Of a stretch of DNA of 64,000 bases, positions 18,204-27,510 are shown piece by piece (position 1 is the first letter of the stretch; each line of letters starts with the position of its first letter). The notes under the pieces were generated by a model, which saw nothing but the letters and a program-made list of their open reading frames with translations, did no database searches and was not told where the DNA came from. Both the position numbers and the translations under genes were made by a program. The DNA comes from Chloroflexus aurantiacus J-10-fl (GTDB taxonomy: Bacteria > Chloroflexota > Chloroflexia > Chloroflexales > Chloroflexaceae): positions 2,728,001-2,792,000 of the forward strand of contig NC_010175.1 in assembly GCF_000018865.1 (NCBI RefSeq), read 5' to 3'.

Positions 18204-18506
18204 ATGGCGCGAATGGTGCATTGTGTCAAATTCGGTCGCGAACTTCCCGGTCTGGATCGGCCACCCTTCCCTGGCCCGCTTGGGCAGCGCATCTACGAAC
18301 AGGTGTCGGCCCAGGCCTGGCGACTGTGGCCACAACAGGCAACGCTGATTATCAATCATTATGGCCTGAGTTTAGGCGATCCGAATGCGCAGCAAATCCT
18401 GATGAAAGCCATGGAAGAGTTCTTTTTCGGCGAAAATGCTCCTATGCCTGAAGGGTGGACACCACCAACCGCTGCTCCGGCGAAGGGAGGGCCGCGTCGC
18501 AAATAG
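18204..18506 (+). CDS. yggX: YggX-type Fe(II)-trafficking / oxidative protection protein
   Basis: A 100-residue protein; the start at 18204 follows GAAAGAAAGAG. MVHCVKFGRELPGLDRPPFPG, LGQRIYEQVSAQAWRLW and TLIINHYGLSL reproduce the YggX pattern (a Cys near the N-terminus, PxPGxLGxRI, then WxxWxxxQTxLINE). The last 20 residues are Pro/Ala-rich. The family is linked to iron handling and protection of iron-sulfur clusters. The only neighbour on the same strand is far off; a TATAAT at 18158-18163 is a likely -10. A radical SAM enzyme gene lies nearby, but no functional link is shown. Confidence 0.88.
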   Translation: MARMVHCVKFGRELPGLDRPPFPGPLGQRIYEQVSAQAWRLWPQQATLIINHYGLSLGDPNAQQILMKAMEEFFFGENAPMPEGWTPPTAAPAKGGPRRK

Positions 18507-18551
18507 GACTGATGTGGGAGTTATTAGCGTGTGTGCCACTCCCGCTCTGCC

Positions 18552-19820
18552 CTACAGGCTAACGGTAGACGGCACCAGCTCGATTGCCGGAACGATGGTG
18601 AAGCGCAGGCAGGCATGTGCGGCGCGCAGTGCTGACTCGACGGTCGCCGGATCAGAACCACGAGCAAAGATGAAGCCGAGATAGCTGTCACCCTCTGGTA
18701 GGGGTGTCAGCGGGTAATTGAGCGGTGCCGTAATTTCGACTGCCTCAATACCGGGAATTGCACATGCCTCAGCCACTCCATCAACGGCGCGTAGGATACC
18801 GGCTTGTGGGATCGGTATCATCATCACCCCACCCGCCTGTCCCTCGCGACTGAGGGTGTCCACAGGTAGACCGGCAGCCTGGCGCAAAATCAATTCCTCT
18901 AAAGAGGCATCAGTGCCGAAACGTAATGTTCGCGAGCATAAACCGCCGATGCTGCGGTTAGCTAACTCGATCATCCACGGCCCGCACTCGTTGATCCGCA
19001 GCTCGGCATGCAACGGCCCACGCTCTAACCCCACAGCCCTGGCCGCTGCTGCGGTTACTGCACAAATTGCCGCTTGCGTTGCTTCCGGTAGGCGTGATGG
19101 TGTGACGTAGATCGTCTCTTCAAAAAACGGCCCATCGAGCGGGTCAGGCTTGTCGAAAAGCGCCAGTACCTGTACCTGGCCGTGATCGATCAATCCCTCC
19201 AGCGCAACCTCAAATCCCGGCACAAAGTCTTCAATCAAGAACTCATGCACCCCTGCCCCTTCAATCCGGTCGAGCAAGGCGGCGAGGCGGCGGATTGCCG
19301 CGAGGCACTGGGCCGGGTTATCGGCCCGGATAACGCCGCGACTGCCGTTGAGGCGCAGGGGCTTGACAACACAGGGAAACGTGACCGACTGCACCAGCGT
19401 CGGTAGATCGTCGGCGGTGGTGCAGAGGCGAAACGCCGGTGACGGTACTCCGGCACGGGCGAAGAGCTGACGCATCAGATGTTTGTCACGAGCAGCAGCG
19501 GCGGCTTCTGGCCGATTGAAGGGCAGCCCAATATCGGCACAGGCCAGCGCCGCCAGTTCAACCCCACTGTCGTCAACCGGTAGGATAGCGCTCAACGGTT
19601 GGTTAGCGTGCAAATTGCGGATGGCCTGCAATGCTGCTGCCTGATCACTAAAATCAATCAATAAGCGCCCCGGCAATGGCCGACTCAAGGCGGGTGGGGT
19701 GTCTTCAGCAACCGTTATCTGGACACCGATCCGCCCGGCTGCATCCAGAAAGGCTGGCAGCCGGTACGATGATGGTGTGGTGAGCAACAACAGATGTGGA
19801 CGCATACCGATCTCGGTCAT
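18552..19820 (-). CDS. ATP-grasp ligase next to a CCAEP-tail radical SAM gene
   Basis: About 422 residues; possible starts are GTG 19841, ATG 19820 and ATG 19805, with no decisive ribosome site. The ATP-grasp core has FPCVVKPLRLNGSRGVIRA (nucleotide-binding lysine and loop), FLIEDFVPGFEVALEGLI, LHAELRINECGPWMIELANRSIGGL (metal ligands) and a C-terminal LAL-type domain to residue 420. Such enzymes activate a carboxylate with ATP and join it to an amine or thiol. The radical SAM gene ends 24 bp upstream, so the two are co-transcribed. The substrate is unknown; a carboxylate-amine ligase in a small natural-product or cofactor pathway is the most natural reading. Confidence 0.8.
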   Translation of the reverse strand: MTEIGMRPHLLLLTTPSSYRLPAFLDAAGRIGVQITVAEDTPPALSRPLPGRLLIDFSDQAAALQAIRNLHANQPLSAILPVDDSGVELAALACADIGLPFNRPEAAAAARDKHLMRQLFARAGVPSPAFRLCTTADDLPTLVQSVTFPCVVKPLRLNGSRGVIRADNPAQCLAAIRRLAALLDRIEGAGVHEFLIEDFVPGFEVALEGLIDHGQVQVLALFDKPDPLDGPFFEETIYVTPSRLPEATQAAICAVTAAAARAVGLERGPLHAELRINECGPWMIELANRSIGGLCSRTLRFGTDASLEELILRQAAGLPVDTLSREGQAGGVMMIPIPQAGILRAVDGVAEACAIPGIEAVEITAPLNYPLTPLPEGDSYLGFIFARGSDPATVESALRAAHACLRFTIVPAIELVPSTVSL

Positions 19821-19844
19821 AGCTGTCGCATTCCCGTACACAGG

Positions 19845-21230
19845 CTACAAATATTTTGCCATCAACTGGCTGTCTGTCGGTTCAGCACAACAGTACCACG
19901 GTTCGCTCAGCCTTGGCACCGGTGCAGCATCTGGCACGGTCGCCGGGCGCGGGCCAGGGCCAATAATCCGATCACACAGGTCGAGCAGTCGCAGATAGAA
20001 GCTGCTGCGCGACTCGCCACACTGCTCGCTGCACTGGGCAAGCGCCATCACCTCGCGTTGTAACGTGTCCATCGCCGGGTCGGGATGCCGCCAGGGGTAC
20101 ACCAGCGCCTCCGGATCGAACGGCTCAACCAGCGCCTGTACATCGGGCAGCTCAAGCAACCGCGATCCTTCAGGTATGAGCAGCCGTAAGCCGTACTGAA
20201 CCGGAGCAACACTCTCGATCAGGCCCAATTCAGCGATACCAAGCAAAAAGTCGCGATACACCTGGCGTGTTGTCCACGGTGTAAAGGCCACGAATGTTGC
20301 ATTCAGGGCAATATCGTGTTCCCGTAGAAGCTGAACCGCACGCACCACATCGGCCCGGCTGTGACGTTTGGCAAAGCGGGTCAGGATGGTGTCATCGAGC
20401 GCTTCAACGGCGCTCACGACCATGATACAGCCGGTTGCGCGTAGTTCCGGCAACAGATGAGCATACCGAATGATGTGCTCGATCTTGATCGTGACATCGT
20501 AGGTCAGGTCGGGAAACTCGGCGTGCATAGCGCGCACAATCGGTAAGACGTGGCCGGGGCCATTCAGAAAATCCGGGTCGCCAAAGGTGATATGGCGCGC
20601 TCCGGCAGCGACCTGTGCCCGGATGTCGGCCAGCACGGTTGAGCGCGGTACCACGCGAAAATGCCCGTTGTAAACCGGGACAACCGGGCAGTGACGGCAG
20701 AGGTGTTTGCAGCCACGAGTTGTTTCGGTATACCCGGCCAGATGGGTCTTGCCACCGCTGATCAACGTTGCATAGCGGTCGAGAGGCGGTAAGCCGTTCC
20801 GGTCAGGCGGGATGAGATCGAGCCGATTGAGGAGAATGGTGTCGGCAACTGACGGGCGTTTGCCGGCGGCTATGTGCTGCCAGATCGCCGTGAGCTGTTC
20901 CTCAACTTCGCCACCCAGGCAACAATCGGCCCCAGCCTGATGCAGGATTGCGGCATTGAGCGGAGCGTACAGTCCGTAGCAGACAATATATGCGTTTGGT
21001 GCTGCTGCCCGCAGGTGTGGCAACATATCCAACGCCAGCCGGGTGGCCGTGTGCATCGGTACCGAGATTCCGATTAGTGCGGCATTGGCGGCCATTTCTG
21101 CCGTCAACGGTGTGACACTGGTGTCAACACAAACCACATCTGCCCCTGCCCGGCGTAGCCACGCGGCGGGTGATGCCAGGCTGAGCGGTTGGTGGCCAAG
21201 TTCATAGGTTGAGATAAGTAAGACGTTCAT
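19845..21230 (-). CDS. B12-binding-type radical SAM protein with C-terminal CCAEP tail
   Basis: A 461-residue protein. The start at 21230 is preferred over an in-frame TTG at 21248, with GGAG upstream. Residues about 1-125 form a cobalamin-binding-like Rossmann domain (STYELGHQPLSLASPAAWL). Then TETTRGCKHLCRHCP gives the [4Fe-4S] Cys triad at 174, 178 and 181. The C-terminus reads EPWYCCAEP, with Cys447-Cys448 both encoded by TGT. I recall a described protein family named for a CUAEP/CCAEP tail, in which the second position may be selenocysteine; this would be a Cys form. The reaction is unknown. It heads a two-gene operon with the ATP-grasp gene. Confidence 0.85.
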   Translation of the reverse strand: MNVLLISTYELGHQPLSLASPAAWLRRAGADVVCVDTSVTPLTAEMAANAALIGISVPMHTATRLALDMLPHLRAAAPNAYIVCYGLYAPLNAAILHQAGADCCLGGEVEEQLTAIWQHIAAGKRPSVADTILLNRLDLIPPDRNGLPPLDRYATLISGGKTHLAGYTETTRGCKHLCRHCPVVPVYNGHFRVVPRSTVLADIRAQVAAGARHITFGDPDFLNGPGHVLPIVRAMHAEFPDLTYDVTIKIEHIIRYAHLLPELRATGCIMVVSAVEALDDTILTRFAKRHSRADVVRAVQLLREHDIALNATFVAFTPWTTRQVYRDFLLGIAELGLIESVAPVQYGLRLLIPEGSRLLELPDVQALVEPFDPEALVYPWRHPDPAMDTLQREVMALAQCSEQCGESRSSFYLRLLDLCDRIIGPGPRPATVPDAAPVPRLSEPWYCCAEPTDSQLMAKYL

Positions 21231-22212
21231 GATGATATTGTACTCCAAACTGAGATGTTGACGAACAGCGGGCCATCAGGATGTTACATCAAATCTGGTG
21301 TAATATCAGACACACGAGAACGTATTTCATAAAAGCTGTGCTGTCGTACTTCCAGACGGTCGCACAGGCGCATGAACGCTTGCCCATCGTCAACGCCGGT
21401 ATATCCTGCTCCCAGGCTGCCGGTATTGCAGCAGGGAGGGCTAATGAGCTTCTTCGGCGCCATCACGCGCTGGATTGGTTGCCTTGCCCGCTCATCATGT
21501 GCGTGTCGCGACGTTTGGAAATCATCGCTCCAGGCAACCCATTCGCCGTAATACGCTTATCAGGCACGTGTCGCGACGTTTGGAGTGCGGCAGCCATGCT
21601 GCCGCGTCAGCCGTGCTCACGATCCGAAGCGTGTCACGCCGTTGACCATGCTGGTCACGAGGATGCTGTATGTGCTCGCCACAATCATTGAGTCGATCTG
21701 TAATGAATCTAGTCAATGTTTTTTGCAATAGATGCTATCCAAATCATCACTCTTTCCGTCCCATAGCAGTGGCACCGGCGATTGACGAGTGCGGGCCACC
21801 TGCTCTCTCCACGGGGAGCGGTATCGACGCCGTGGCGCGAATACCGAATCGTATCCGCGACAATGGTTCACAGTATCCATCAAGATATGATGAACCCAGG
21901 TTGCCACCTGTGTTGTGATCAGGCCACAGAGGCTGACTTCCAGGATGAACAGCACGACGTTGTGCGCAACATTGTGCGGCGTACCTGGATTGAACGATGT
22001 GGGACGCATCCGGTTCCCATCGACGCGCTCTGTCACGACTCATGGTAGCAATCCGGCTTATACCCATCCTCTGTGGTGGCAAAGGTAGCAACCTGGGTTA
22101 TGATTATGAGTAGGAGAGGGCCGGGGTTGAGGGCTTCCAGATGCTCGTGCACCTGCAACGTTCCCTCAGCAGTTCGTCGGCAGCACGTCAGCACGGAAAA
22201 CGACACATCGGA
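21231..22212. repeat. gene-free stretch with dispersed repeats
   Basis: From 21287 there is CATCAAATCTGGT, a motif also near 33314, 34893 and 48414. From 21318 to about 21690 the sequence follows the repeat seen at 9348, including a hairpin core GCGGCAGC-CAT-GCTGCCGC near 21590 and a tail GGATGCTGTATGTGCTCG. From 21700 to 22212 I see no repeat and no convincing gene; two overlapping minus-strand frames of about 110 codons lack ribosome sites and recognisable motifs. Confidence 0.65.
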
Positions 22213-23154
22213 TCACTGCTGCTGTTGCTGCTGAGCAGCCAGTTCGGCCTGGACACTGGCGGTCGTGATCTGCGGCAGAACTTCGGCTTCATCAATATGT
22301 ACCGCGGCGGGGAGCACCTTCACTCCTACTTCCAGTTGACTGCTGGCCTGCCCGCGATAGATACCGCGAGTGGGTGGTACATCGGCATAGTCGCGACCAA
22401 CGGCCACGCGAATATGCCGCTCCGCAGCAATGAGATCGTTTGTCGGATCAAATCCAATCCAACCCAATTCCGGCAAGAAGGCTTCTACCCAGGCGTGGGT
22501 GGCGTCTTCTTCCGAACGATCATGATCTTCGGTGCGATGAAACAGGTAGCCACTGACATAACGACAGGGAATGCCGACCCGCCGTACCAGGGCAATCATA
22601 ATATGCGCAAAGTCCTGGCACACACCACGCCGCGCCAGCAATGCTTCATCGATTGGCGAGTCGACGCGGGTTGTCTGCGGCGCGTAGGCGAAGGTTTGGG
22701 CCATCTGATGGGTTAGCTCGCGCAACAGACTCAGAGGATCGGTGCGCCGCTCTACCCCAAGTTCACGGGCCAGATCAAGCAAGGCGGGAGTCATTTGAAT
22801 AAAATGACTGGGCATTAAGAAATCCCACCACTCCCCTCGCTCGGCCAGTAGATCGAGCATCTGCCAGGTAGTGTTATCGAGTTTATCAGGTAATGGCGGG
22901 ATAGGGAACATCTGGACGACCGCTTCGGCAATCACTAACAACTGACGGTGTGCTGCGGCAACGTCAAAATGGTAGACCTCATTGCCAAGCCAGTCGCGGT
23001 AGTGGTTGATACGGGCAAAAGGAGCGGTGGTTAAATGAAACTCTACGAGTCGCTGGTACCCTTCATCGCGCGGGCACATGCGGACTTCAGTCTGACTTTC
23101 GGTCACCGGCGCGCTGTAGCGAAAGCGCGTCTTATGCAGGATCGAGTAGTACAT
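22213..23154 (-). CDS. transglutaminase-like cysteine protease superfamily protein
   Basis: A 313-residue protein with ATG at 23154. The N-terminal beta region (MYYSILHKTRFRYSAPV) is the bacterial transglutaminase N-domain. The catalytic triad is Cys179 in RRGVCQDFAH, His220 in ATHAWVEAF and Asp236 in WIGFDPTND. The protein ends in a run of six Gln. It is the last gene of a three-gene cluster with an alpha-E protein and a circularly permuted ATP-grasp protein, a widely conserved trio whose role (peptide ligation and processing is often suggested) is not firmly known. Confidence 0.9.
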   Translation of the reverse strand: MYYSILHKTRFRYSAPVTESQTEVRMCPRDEGYQRLVEFHLTTAPFARINHYRDWLGNEVYHFDVAAAHRQLLVIAEAVVQMFPIPPLPDKLDNTTWQMLDLLAERGEWWDFLMPSHFIQMTPALLDLARELGVERRTDPLSLLRELTHQMAQTFAYAPQTTRVDSPIDEALLARRGVCQDFAHIMIALVRRVGIPCRYVSGYLFHRTEDHDRSEEDATHAWVEAFLPELGWIGFDPTNDLIAAERHIRVAVGRDYADVPPTRGIYRGQASSQLEVGVKVLPAAVHIDEAEVLPQITTASVQAELAAQQQQQQ

Positions 23155-23188
23155 ATACCGACGCTCGCAAAGCGCTTATATCCAGGCC

Positions 23189-24142
23189 CTACTGCGGTAG
23201 TGCCTGATCAATCGGATAGCTGATGTAGGCCTGGTAAATCGCATCATGGATTGCGCTACATTGTTGCCGAATCTGGCTGAGAAAGAGCAGCAGGTTATCG
23301 GCGATAATTTCGTCAACCTGACCATAATCGAGTTGGGCACGGAGACGCCCGGCCAATCGTTCGGCTCGTGCCGCGTGACGGGTACCGGCAAGCTGACCGA
23401 TTTGTTCCAGGCTCATCTGTACCTGATCGGCGGCAAATCTGATCGAACGCGGACTTTCGGCATTGAGCAAGAGAAATTCGGCGACACGCGCCGGCTGCAC
23501 ATCGGCAGTATACACCTTGCAATAGGCTTCAAACGCCGTACAACACTTCAGCAGTGCAACCCAATCAATTGCATCAATGGTGCTCTCATTGCCGCTTAAA
23601 TAGGGCCGGAAGAAGACTTCGAGCAGCAGCGTTGTTGCCCAAATCCGTTCGAGATAACGCCCCACCTGAATAAAACGCCAGCCCTCACCGTGGTTCATGG
23701 TAGCATCGGTAATGCCCTGAATTAAGTGCAGCCGCTCTTTGATCATCTGATAGAATTCGACCGGTTCGTCTTGCCAGATTTGCTCGATACTGATCGCCTG
23801 TACATTCAGGTAGAGCTGATTGATATGCTCCCACATCTCTGAACTGATCTGTTCGCGTACCTGGCGCGCATTTTCGCGTGCCCGTGCCATACAGGCTCTG
23901 ATCGAGGCCGGATTCGTCGCATCAGTAGTTAAGAGACGAGTAATGCTTTGCAGATCGTTCAGACTATCGCCTGGCAGTTCAACATGCAAGGCGGCTAACA
24001 GACGCTGCCATCGTGGTACGAGGGCTTGCGGTGTCTGATCGAGAATCTGGGTCAGTCCAACCCCAATCAGGCGAGCGGTATGCTCGGTTCGTTCGAGGTA
24101 GCGACTCATCCAGAAAAGGTTATCGGCAACGCGCGAGAGCAT
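23189..24142 (-). CDS. alpha-E domain protein (DUF403)
   Basis: A 317-residue, almost all-helical protein starting MLSRVADNLFWMSRYLERTEHTARL, the signature of the alpha-E (DUF403) family. Later EGWRFIQVGRYLERIWATTLLLEV repeats the same pattern. The family length (about 310) matches. It sits between the ATP-grasp gene (66 bp upstream) and the transglutaminase gene (34 bp downstream), the standard order. No enzymatic activity is assigned to the family with certainty. Confidence 0.92.
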   Translation of the reverse strand: MLSRVADNLFWMSRYLERTEHTARLIGVGLTQILDQTPQALVPRWQRLLAALHVELPGDSLNDLQSITRLLTTDATNPASIRACMARARENARQVREQISSEMWEHINQLYLNVQAISIEQIWQDEPVEFYQMIKERLHLIQGITDATMNHGEGWRFIQVGRYLERIWATTLLLEVFFRPYLSGNESTIDAIDWVALLKCCTAFEAYCKVYTADVQPARVAEFLLLNAESPRSIRFAADQVQMSLEQIGQLAGTRHAARAERLAGRLRAQLDYGQVDEIIADNLLLFLSQIRQQCSAIHDAIYQAYISYPIDQALPQ

Positions 24143-24207
24143 ACATTTCCTGCATCCGTATCATTGCTTTCCTGTCCTGCATTCCGCTGACCGGCCCTGA
24201 TCCCTCG

Positions 24208-25674
24208 TCAGTACAGCACCCAGGTGTCTTTGCTACCGCCGCCCTGCGACGAATTGACCACCAGCGAGCCGCGTCGCAATGCCACCCGAGTCAATCCTCC
24301 CGGTACAATTGTCGTTCGCTCACCATCAAACAGCACAAATGGCCGTAAATCAACGTGGCGTGGTTCGATAACGCCATCAATAAAGCACGGCGCCTGCGAG
24401 AGCTGCAATGTCGGTTGCGCGATATAATTTCGTGGCTGTGCACGAATGCGCTCGGCAAACTGGGCCTGCTCTTCACGGGTGCTGTGCGGCCCGATCAGCA
24501 TATCATAACCGCCCGACTCGCCCACTGCCTTAACCACAAGATCACCAAGGTGTTCAAGCACATACGCGCACTCATCAGGTCGGTCGCACAGATAGGTTGT
24601 TACGTTCGGTAAGATTGGCTCTTCGCCAAGGTAATAGCGAATAATGTCCGGCACATACGCATAAATAGCTTTATCATCGGCAACGCCAGTCCCAATCGCA
24701 TTAGCCAGGACCACAGTCCCTGCCCGGTAAGCGTTGAACAACCCAGGGACACCAAGAACAGAGTCAGGCCGGAAGATCATTGGATCGAGAAAATCATCAT
24801 CGATTCGGCGGTAGATTACATCGACCCGTTGCAGTCCTTTGGTTGTGCGCATGTAGACGATGTTGTTATGCACCAGCAGATCACGCCCTTCCACCAGCTC
24901 AATCCCCATCTGTCGAGCCAGAAAGGTGTGTTCAAAATATGCCGAATTAAACACGCCGGGCGTCAAGAGCACGATAGTCGGTTCGGGGCGATGAGCCGGT
25001 GCCAGTGCGCGCAAAGTGGCGAGCAGTGCCTGGCCGTAGTGGTCAATCGGGCGAACGCCATACGCACCGAACAGACGGGGTAGCGCTCGCTTCATCACCG
25101 CGCGATTCGTGAGCATGTAGCTTACCCCACTGGGTACGCGCAGATTGTCTTCCAAAACGACAAATTGACCATCAGGCAAACGCACCAGGTCAGTCCCGAC
25201 AATCGCAGTATAGACGCCGCGGGGAACCGTCAGACCACGCATTTCGCGCCGATAGTGGCGGCAACTGTAGACCAGATGGCGGGGAATGATCCCATCGCGC
25301 AAAATGTTTTCGTTGTGATATACGTCGTGTAAGAAGAGATTTAACGCCACAATCCGCTGATGCAGACCGCGTTCGATGTGTTGCCACTCGTCGGCGGCGA
25401 TGATCCGTGGCAACAGATCGTAGGGAAAGACCCGTTCAACCCCTGCATCATTACCATACACGGTAAAGGTGATACCCTGATTGAGGAAGGTCAGGTCGGC
25501 GTACCGCTGCCGTTGTTGCAATTCAGCGGGACTAATGCTGCACAACAGACGTGCCAGCTCACTGTAGGCCGGGCGTATATCCCCCTCGGCGGTGAACATC
25601 TCGTCGTAGGCCTGGGAGAGGGTGTAGCGTTCAAATAGTGATGTACCGGTAACAGACTTTTGTTGCTCAGGCAT
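24208..25674 (-). CDS. circularly permuted ATP-grasp protein
   Basis: About 488 residues; an upstream ATG at 25689 is also possible. [99 protein letters not shown] and [13 protein letters not shown] are hallmarks of the circularly permuted ATP-grasp type 2 family. It is the first gene of the trio with the alpha-E and transglutaminase proteins, reading in the same direction. These enzymes are predicted to form amide bonds on an unknown acceptor. Confidence 0.92.
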   Translation of the reverse strand: MPEQQKSVTGTSLFERYTLSQAYDEMFTAEGDIRPAYSELARLLCSISPAELQQRQRYADLTFLNQGITFTVYGNDAGVERVFPYDLLPRIIAADEWQHIERGLHQRIVALNLFLHDVYHNENILRDGIIPRHLVYSCRHYRREMRGLTVPRGVYTAIVGTDLVRLPDGQFVVLEDNLRVPSGVSYMLTNRAVMKRALPRLFGAYGVRPIDHYGQALLATLRALAPAHRPEPTIVLLTPGVFNSAYFEHTFLARQMGIELVEGRDLLVHNNIVYMRTTKGLQRVDVIYRRIDDDFLDPMIFRPDSVLGVPGLFNAYRAGTVVLANAIGTGVADDKAIYAYVPDIIRYYLGEEPILPNVTTYLCDRPDECAYVLEHLGDLVVKAVGESGGYDMLIGPHSTREEQAQFAERIRAQPRNYIAQPTLQLSQAPCFIDGVIEPRHVDLRPFVLFDGERTTIVPGGLTRVALRRGSLVVNSSQGGGSKDTWVLY

Positions 25675-25906
25675 ATGCGTCGCATCCACCTGCGGTATTC
25701 ATCATGCACCGCGTTCTTATGAATGATCACCTGTGCCCGGCCAGCCGTGGGCGACGCTGCCCGCTCGTCTTCTCTTGCCAGCAAACGTGTTGCGCACAAT
25801 GGTAATACTTATGTCGATCTTCGTCAAATGGGGAGATCAGGGTGAGAGGATTTTGTGCTCTGGTCAGGAAAACAGCCTGCCAACAGCAAGAATAGTCACA
25901 TCTGCA

Positions 25907-25940
25907 ACAAAAGCGCAGTGCAAGAGATTGCACTGCGCTT
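25907..25940 (-). terminator. rho-independent terminator of the desaturase gene
   Basis: Arms 25911-25923 and 25928-25940 are perfect complements of 13 bp with a GAGA/TCTC tetraloop. Read on the minus strand the stem is followed by TTTTGTTG. It lies 24 bp after the stop of the desaturase gene. Confidence 0.85.
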
Positions 25941-25963
25941 CCGAACTGTAAACTATGTACTGA

Positions 25964-26848
25964 TCAGTCACCCATCACTTCGTGCAGAGCCGGGGTGCGC
26001 TGGCGCTTACGCAAATCCTCTGGCTTCACACGGTGCACGTTCCACACCAGCCCAACCTTCTCTAGTGCCCGAATGATATAGGCCGAGATGTCAACCTGCC
26101 ACCATTGCAGACCGTGGAAGGCCGAGCGGGGGAAGGCGTGATGATTGTTGTGCCAGCCTTCACCGAAGGCGAGCAGCCCAACGATGAAGTTGTTGCGGCT
26201 GGCATCGCGTGTGTTGTAGTCGCGGCGACCGAAGGTATGACAAATCGAATTGACGCTCCAGGTAATGTGGTGGGTCAGGAAGATACGTACCAGACCACCC
26301 CAGATTAAACCGCTCCAACCGGCGATCAGGGTTGGAATAATAATGCCGAGGGCTGCCCACACGTACCACGTCTTGGTTACCCAGACCACTGTCGGATCCT
26401 TGGTGAGCCATTTGCCATACATTTCGATATTGTTCTTGTGGGTGAAGAGCCAGCCGACATGCGAATGCCAGAGACCCTCAAGCGGGCTATGCGGATCATC
26501 TTCGTCGTCAGAGTGGGCATGGTGTTGAATATGGGTGGAAGCCCACGATGTGGGATCACCTTCCAGGGCCATACATCCCATAATCAAAAAGAGGGCCTTG
26601 AGTGGGCGGCTGGTTTCAAAACTCTTGTGGGTGAGCATGCGGTGGAAGCCGATGGTAATGCCCAGACCAGAAATCACGTACAGCACCAGCATCAACGTCA
26701 CGTCGAGCCAGTCCACATATTGCTGCCAGAGCATGACCATCGCATAAATAGTGCCCAGAAACGGTAAAACGACAATCAGCAGAACCACAAACTTTTCAAG
26801 TGGCGACTTCTCCAACTTTGGTTCGGTTGCCGGAACGGTGCGTGCCAT
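25964..26848 (-). CDS. acyl-CoA / acyl-lipid delta-9-type fatty acid desaturase
   Basis: A 294-residue membrane protein; the start at 26848 follows GAGGAG. Three histidine boxes of the desaturase family are present: HRMLTH near residue 70, HIQHHAHSD near 110 and NNHHAFP near 240. Four hydrophobic helices surround them. The enzyme uses oxygen and a di-iron centre to introduce a double bond into fatty acyl chains, adjusting membrane fluidity. It is a single gene closed by a strong terminator. The exact position of desaturation is not visible from sequence alone. Confidence 0.92.
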   Translation of the reverse strand: MARTVPATEPKLEKSPLEKFVVLLIVVLPFLGTIYAMVMLWQQYVDWLDVTLMLVLYVISGLGITIGFHRMLTHKSFETSRPLKALFLIMGCMALEGDPTSWASTHIQHHAHSDDEDDPHSPLEGLWHSHVGWLFTHKNNIEMYGKWLTKDPTVVWVTKTWYVWAALGIIIPTLIAGWSGLIWGGLVRIFLTHHITWSVNSICHTFGRRDYNTRDASRNNFIVGLLAFGEGWHNNHHAFPRSAFHGLQWWQVDISAYIIRALEKVGLVWNVHRVKPEDLRKRQRTPALHEVMGD

Positions 26849-27036
26849 ATGATGATCTCCTCGAACGCTGACAAAATATGTTCTTCCTATCACAAGAATA
26901 GGGTGATACGGTCGCAGCGAGAAGTAGCGGGTGGCTAATCTTTAGTCATCGGCTGCGATAATCAGGGATGACTACAGTCACGCCTGAGCCAATACGGCAC
27001 CGATTCGGGGATGATATGTTCGGTCGTAAGCCCGAT

Positions 27037-27065
27037 TTGCAATCTTTGCGAACCTGTGGTATACT
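27037..27065 (+). promoter_or_regulatory. promoter of the tRNA-Glu/tRNA-Asp unit
   Basis: TTGCAA at 27037-27042 and TATACT at 27060-27065 are 17 bp apart, 20 bp before the first tRNA base. This is a typical distance for a stable RNA transcript with a short leader. Confidence 0.8.
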
Positions 27066-27085
27066 CCCAGCGTGTTGAGCGGGTT

Positions 27086-27162
27086 GGCCCCATCGTCTAG
27101 CGGCCCAGGACGCCACCCTCTCAAGGTGGAGATCGCGGGTTCGAATCCCGCTGGGGTCACCA
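27086..27162 (+). tRNA. tRNA-Glu (anticodon CTC)
   Basis: A full cloverleaf: acceptor GGCCCCA pairs with TGGGGTC, the anticodon loop is CTCTCAA with anticodon CTC, and the T-arm is CGGGTTCGAATCCCG. CCA is encoded. It decodes GAG. The next tRNA follows without any spacer. Confidence 0.95.
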
Positions 27163-27238
27163 GGGCCCGTCGTCTAGCGGTTAGGATGCCACCCTGTCAA
27201 GGTGGAGGTCGCGGGTTCGAATCCCGTCGGGCCCGCCA
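27163..27238 (+). tRNA. tRNA-Asp (anticodon GTC)
   Basis: Acceptor GGGCCCG pairs with CGGGCCC, the anticodon loop is CTGTCAA with anticodon GTC, discriminator G and encoded CCA. It begins on the base after the CCA of tRNA-Glu, so the two are cut from one transcript. Confidence 0.96.
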
Positions 27239-27253
27239 ACAAGGCGGAAGCAG

Positions 27254-27286
27254 AGACAGCCGGTATACACCGGCTGTCTTTGTTTA
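27254..27286 (+). terminator. terminator after the tRNA pair
   Basis: Stem arms 27254-27264 and 27269-27279 are perfectly complementary (AGACAGCCGGT) with loop ATAC, followed by TTTGTTT. Confidence 0.88.
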
Positions 27287-27510
27287 TTCAACGTCTGCTG
27301 TATAACTCAATAGGGCTACTGAACAGTCTGGGTTTACCCTCATGTCATGGAGTCAATCATACCACCCAATCTTCAGAGCGCCATAGTCATCCTGGTGCAG
27401 GTGCTACGGCCTGCTATATGTAGAGAGGGATGGAACGCCGCTCGTATCATCTGTTCGTGTGCGGTAGCGACGCACTGCCAGGCGGCCAATTACCCCCCAT
27501 CACGTATATC

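Noticed and set aside
19845-19905. Selenocysteine codon in the radical SAM tail
   Set aside because: The two tail positions are TGT TGT, so both are ordinary cysteine.
21713-22091. Two overlapping minus-strand frames of about 110 codons
   Set aside because: No ribosome site, no domain and mutual overlap; kept only as a note in the gap description.
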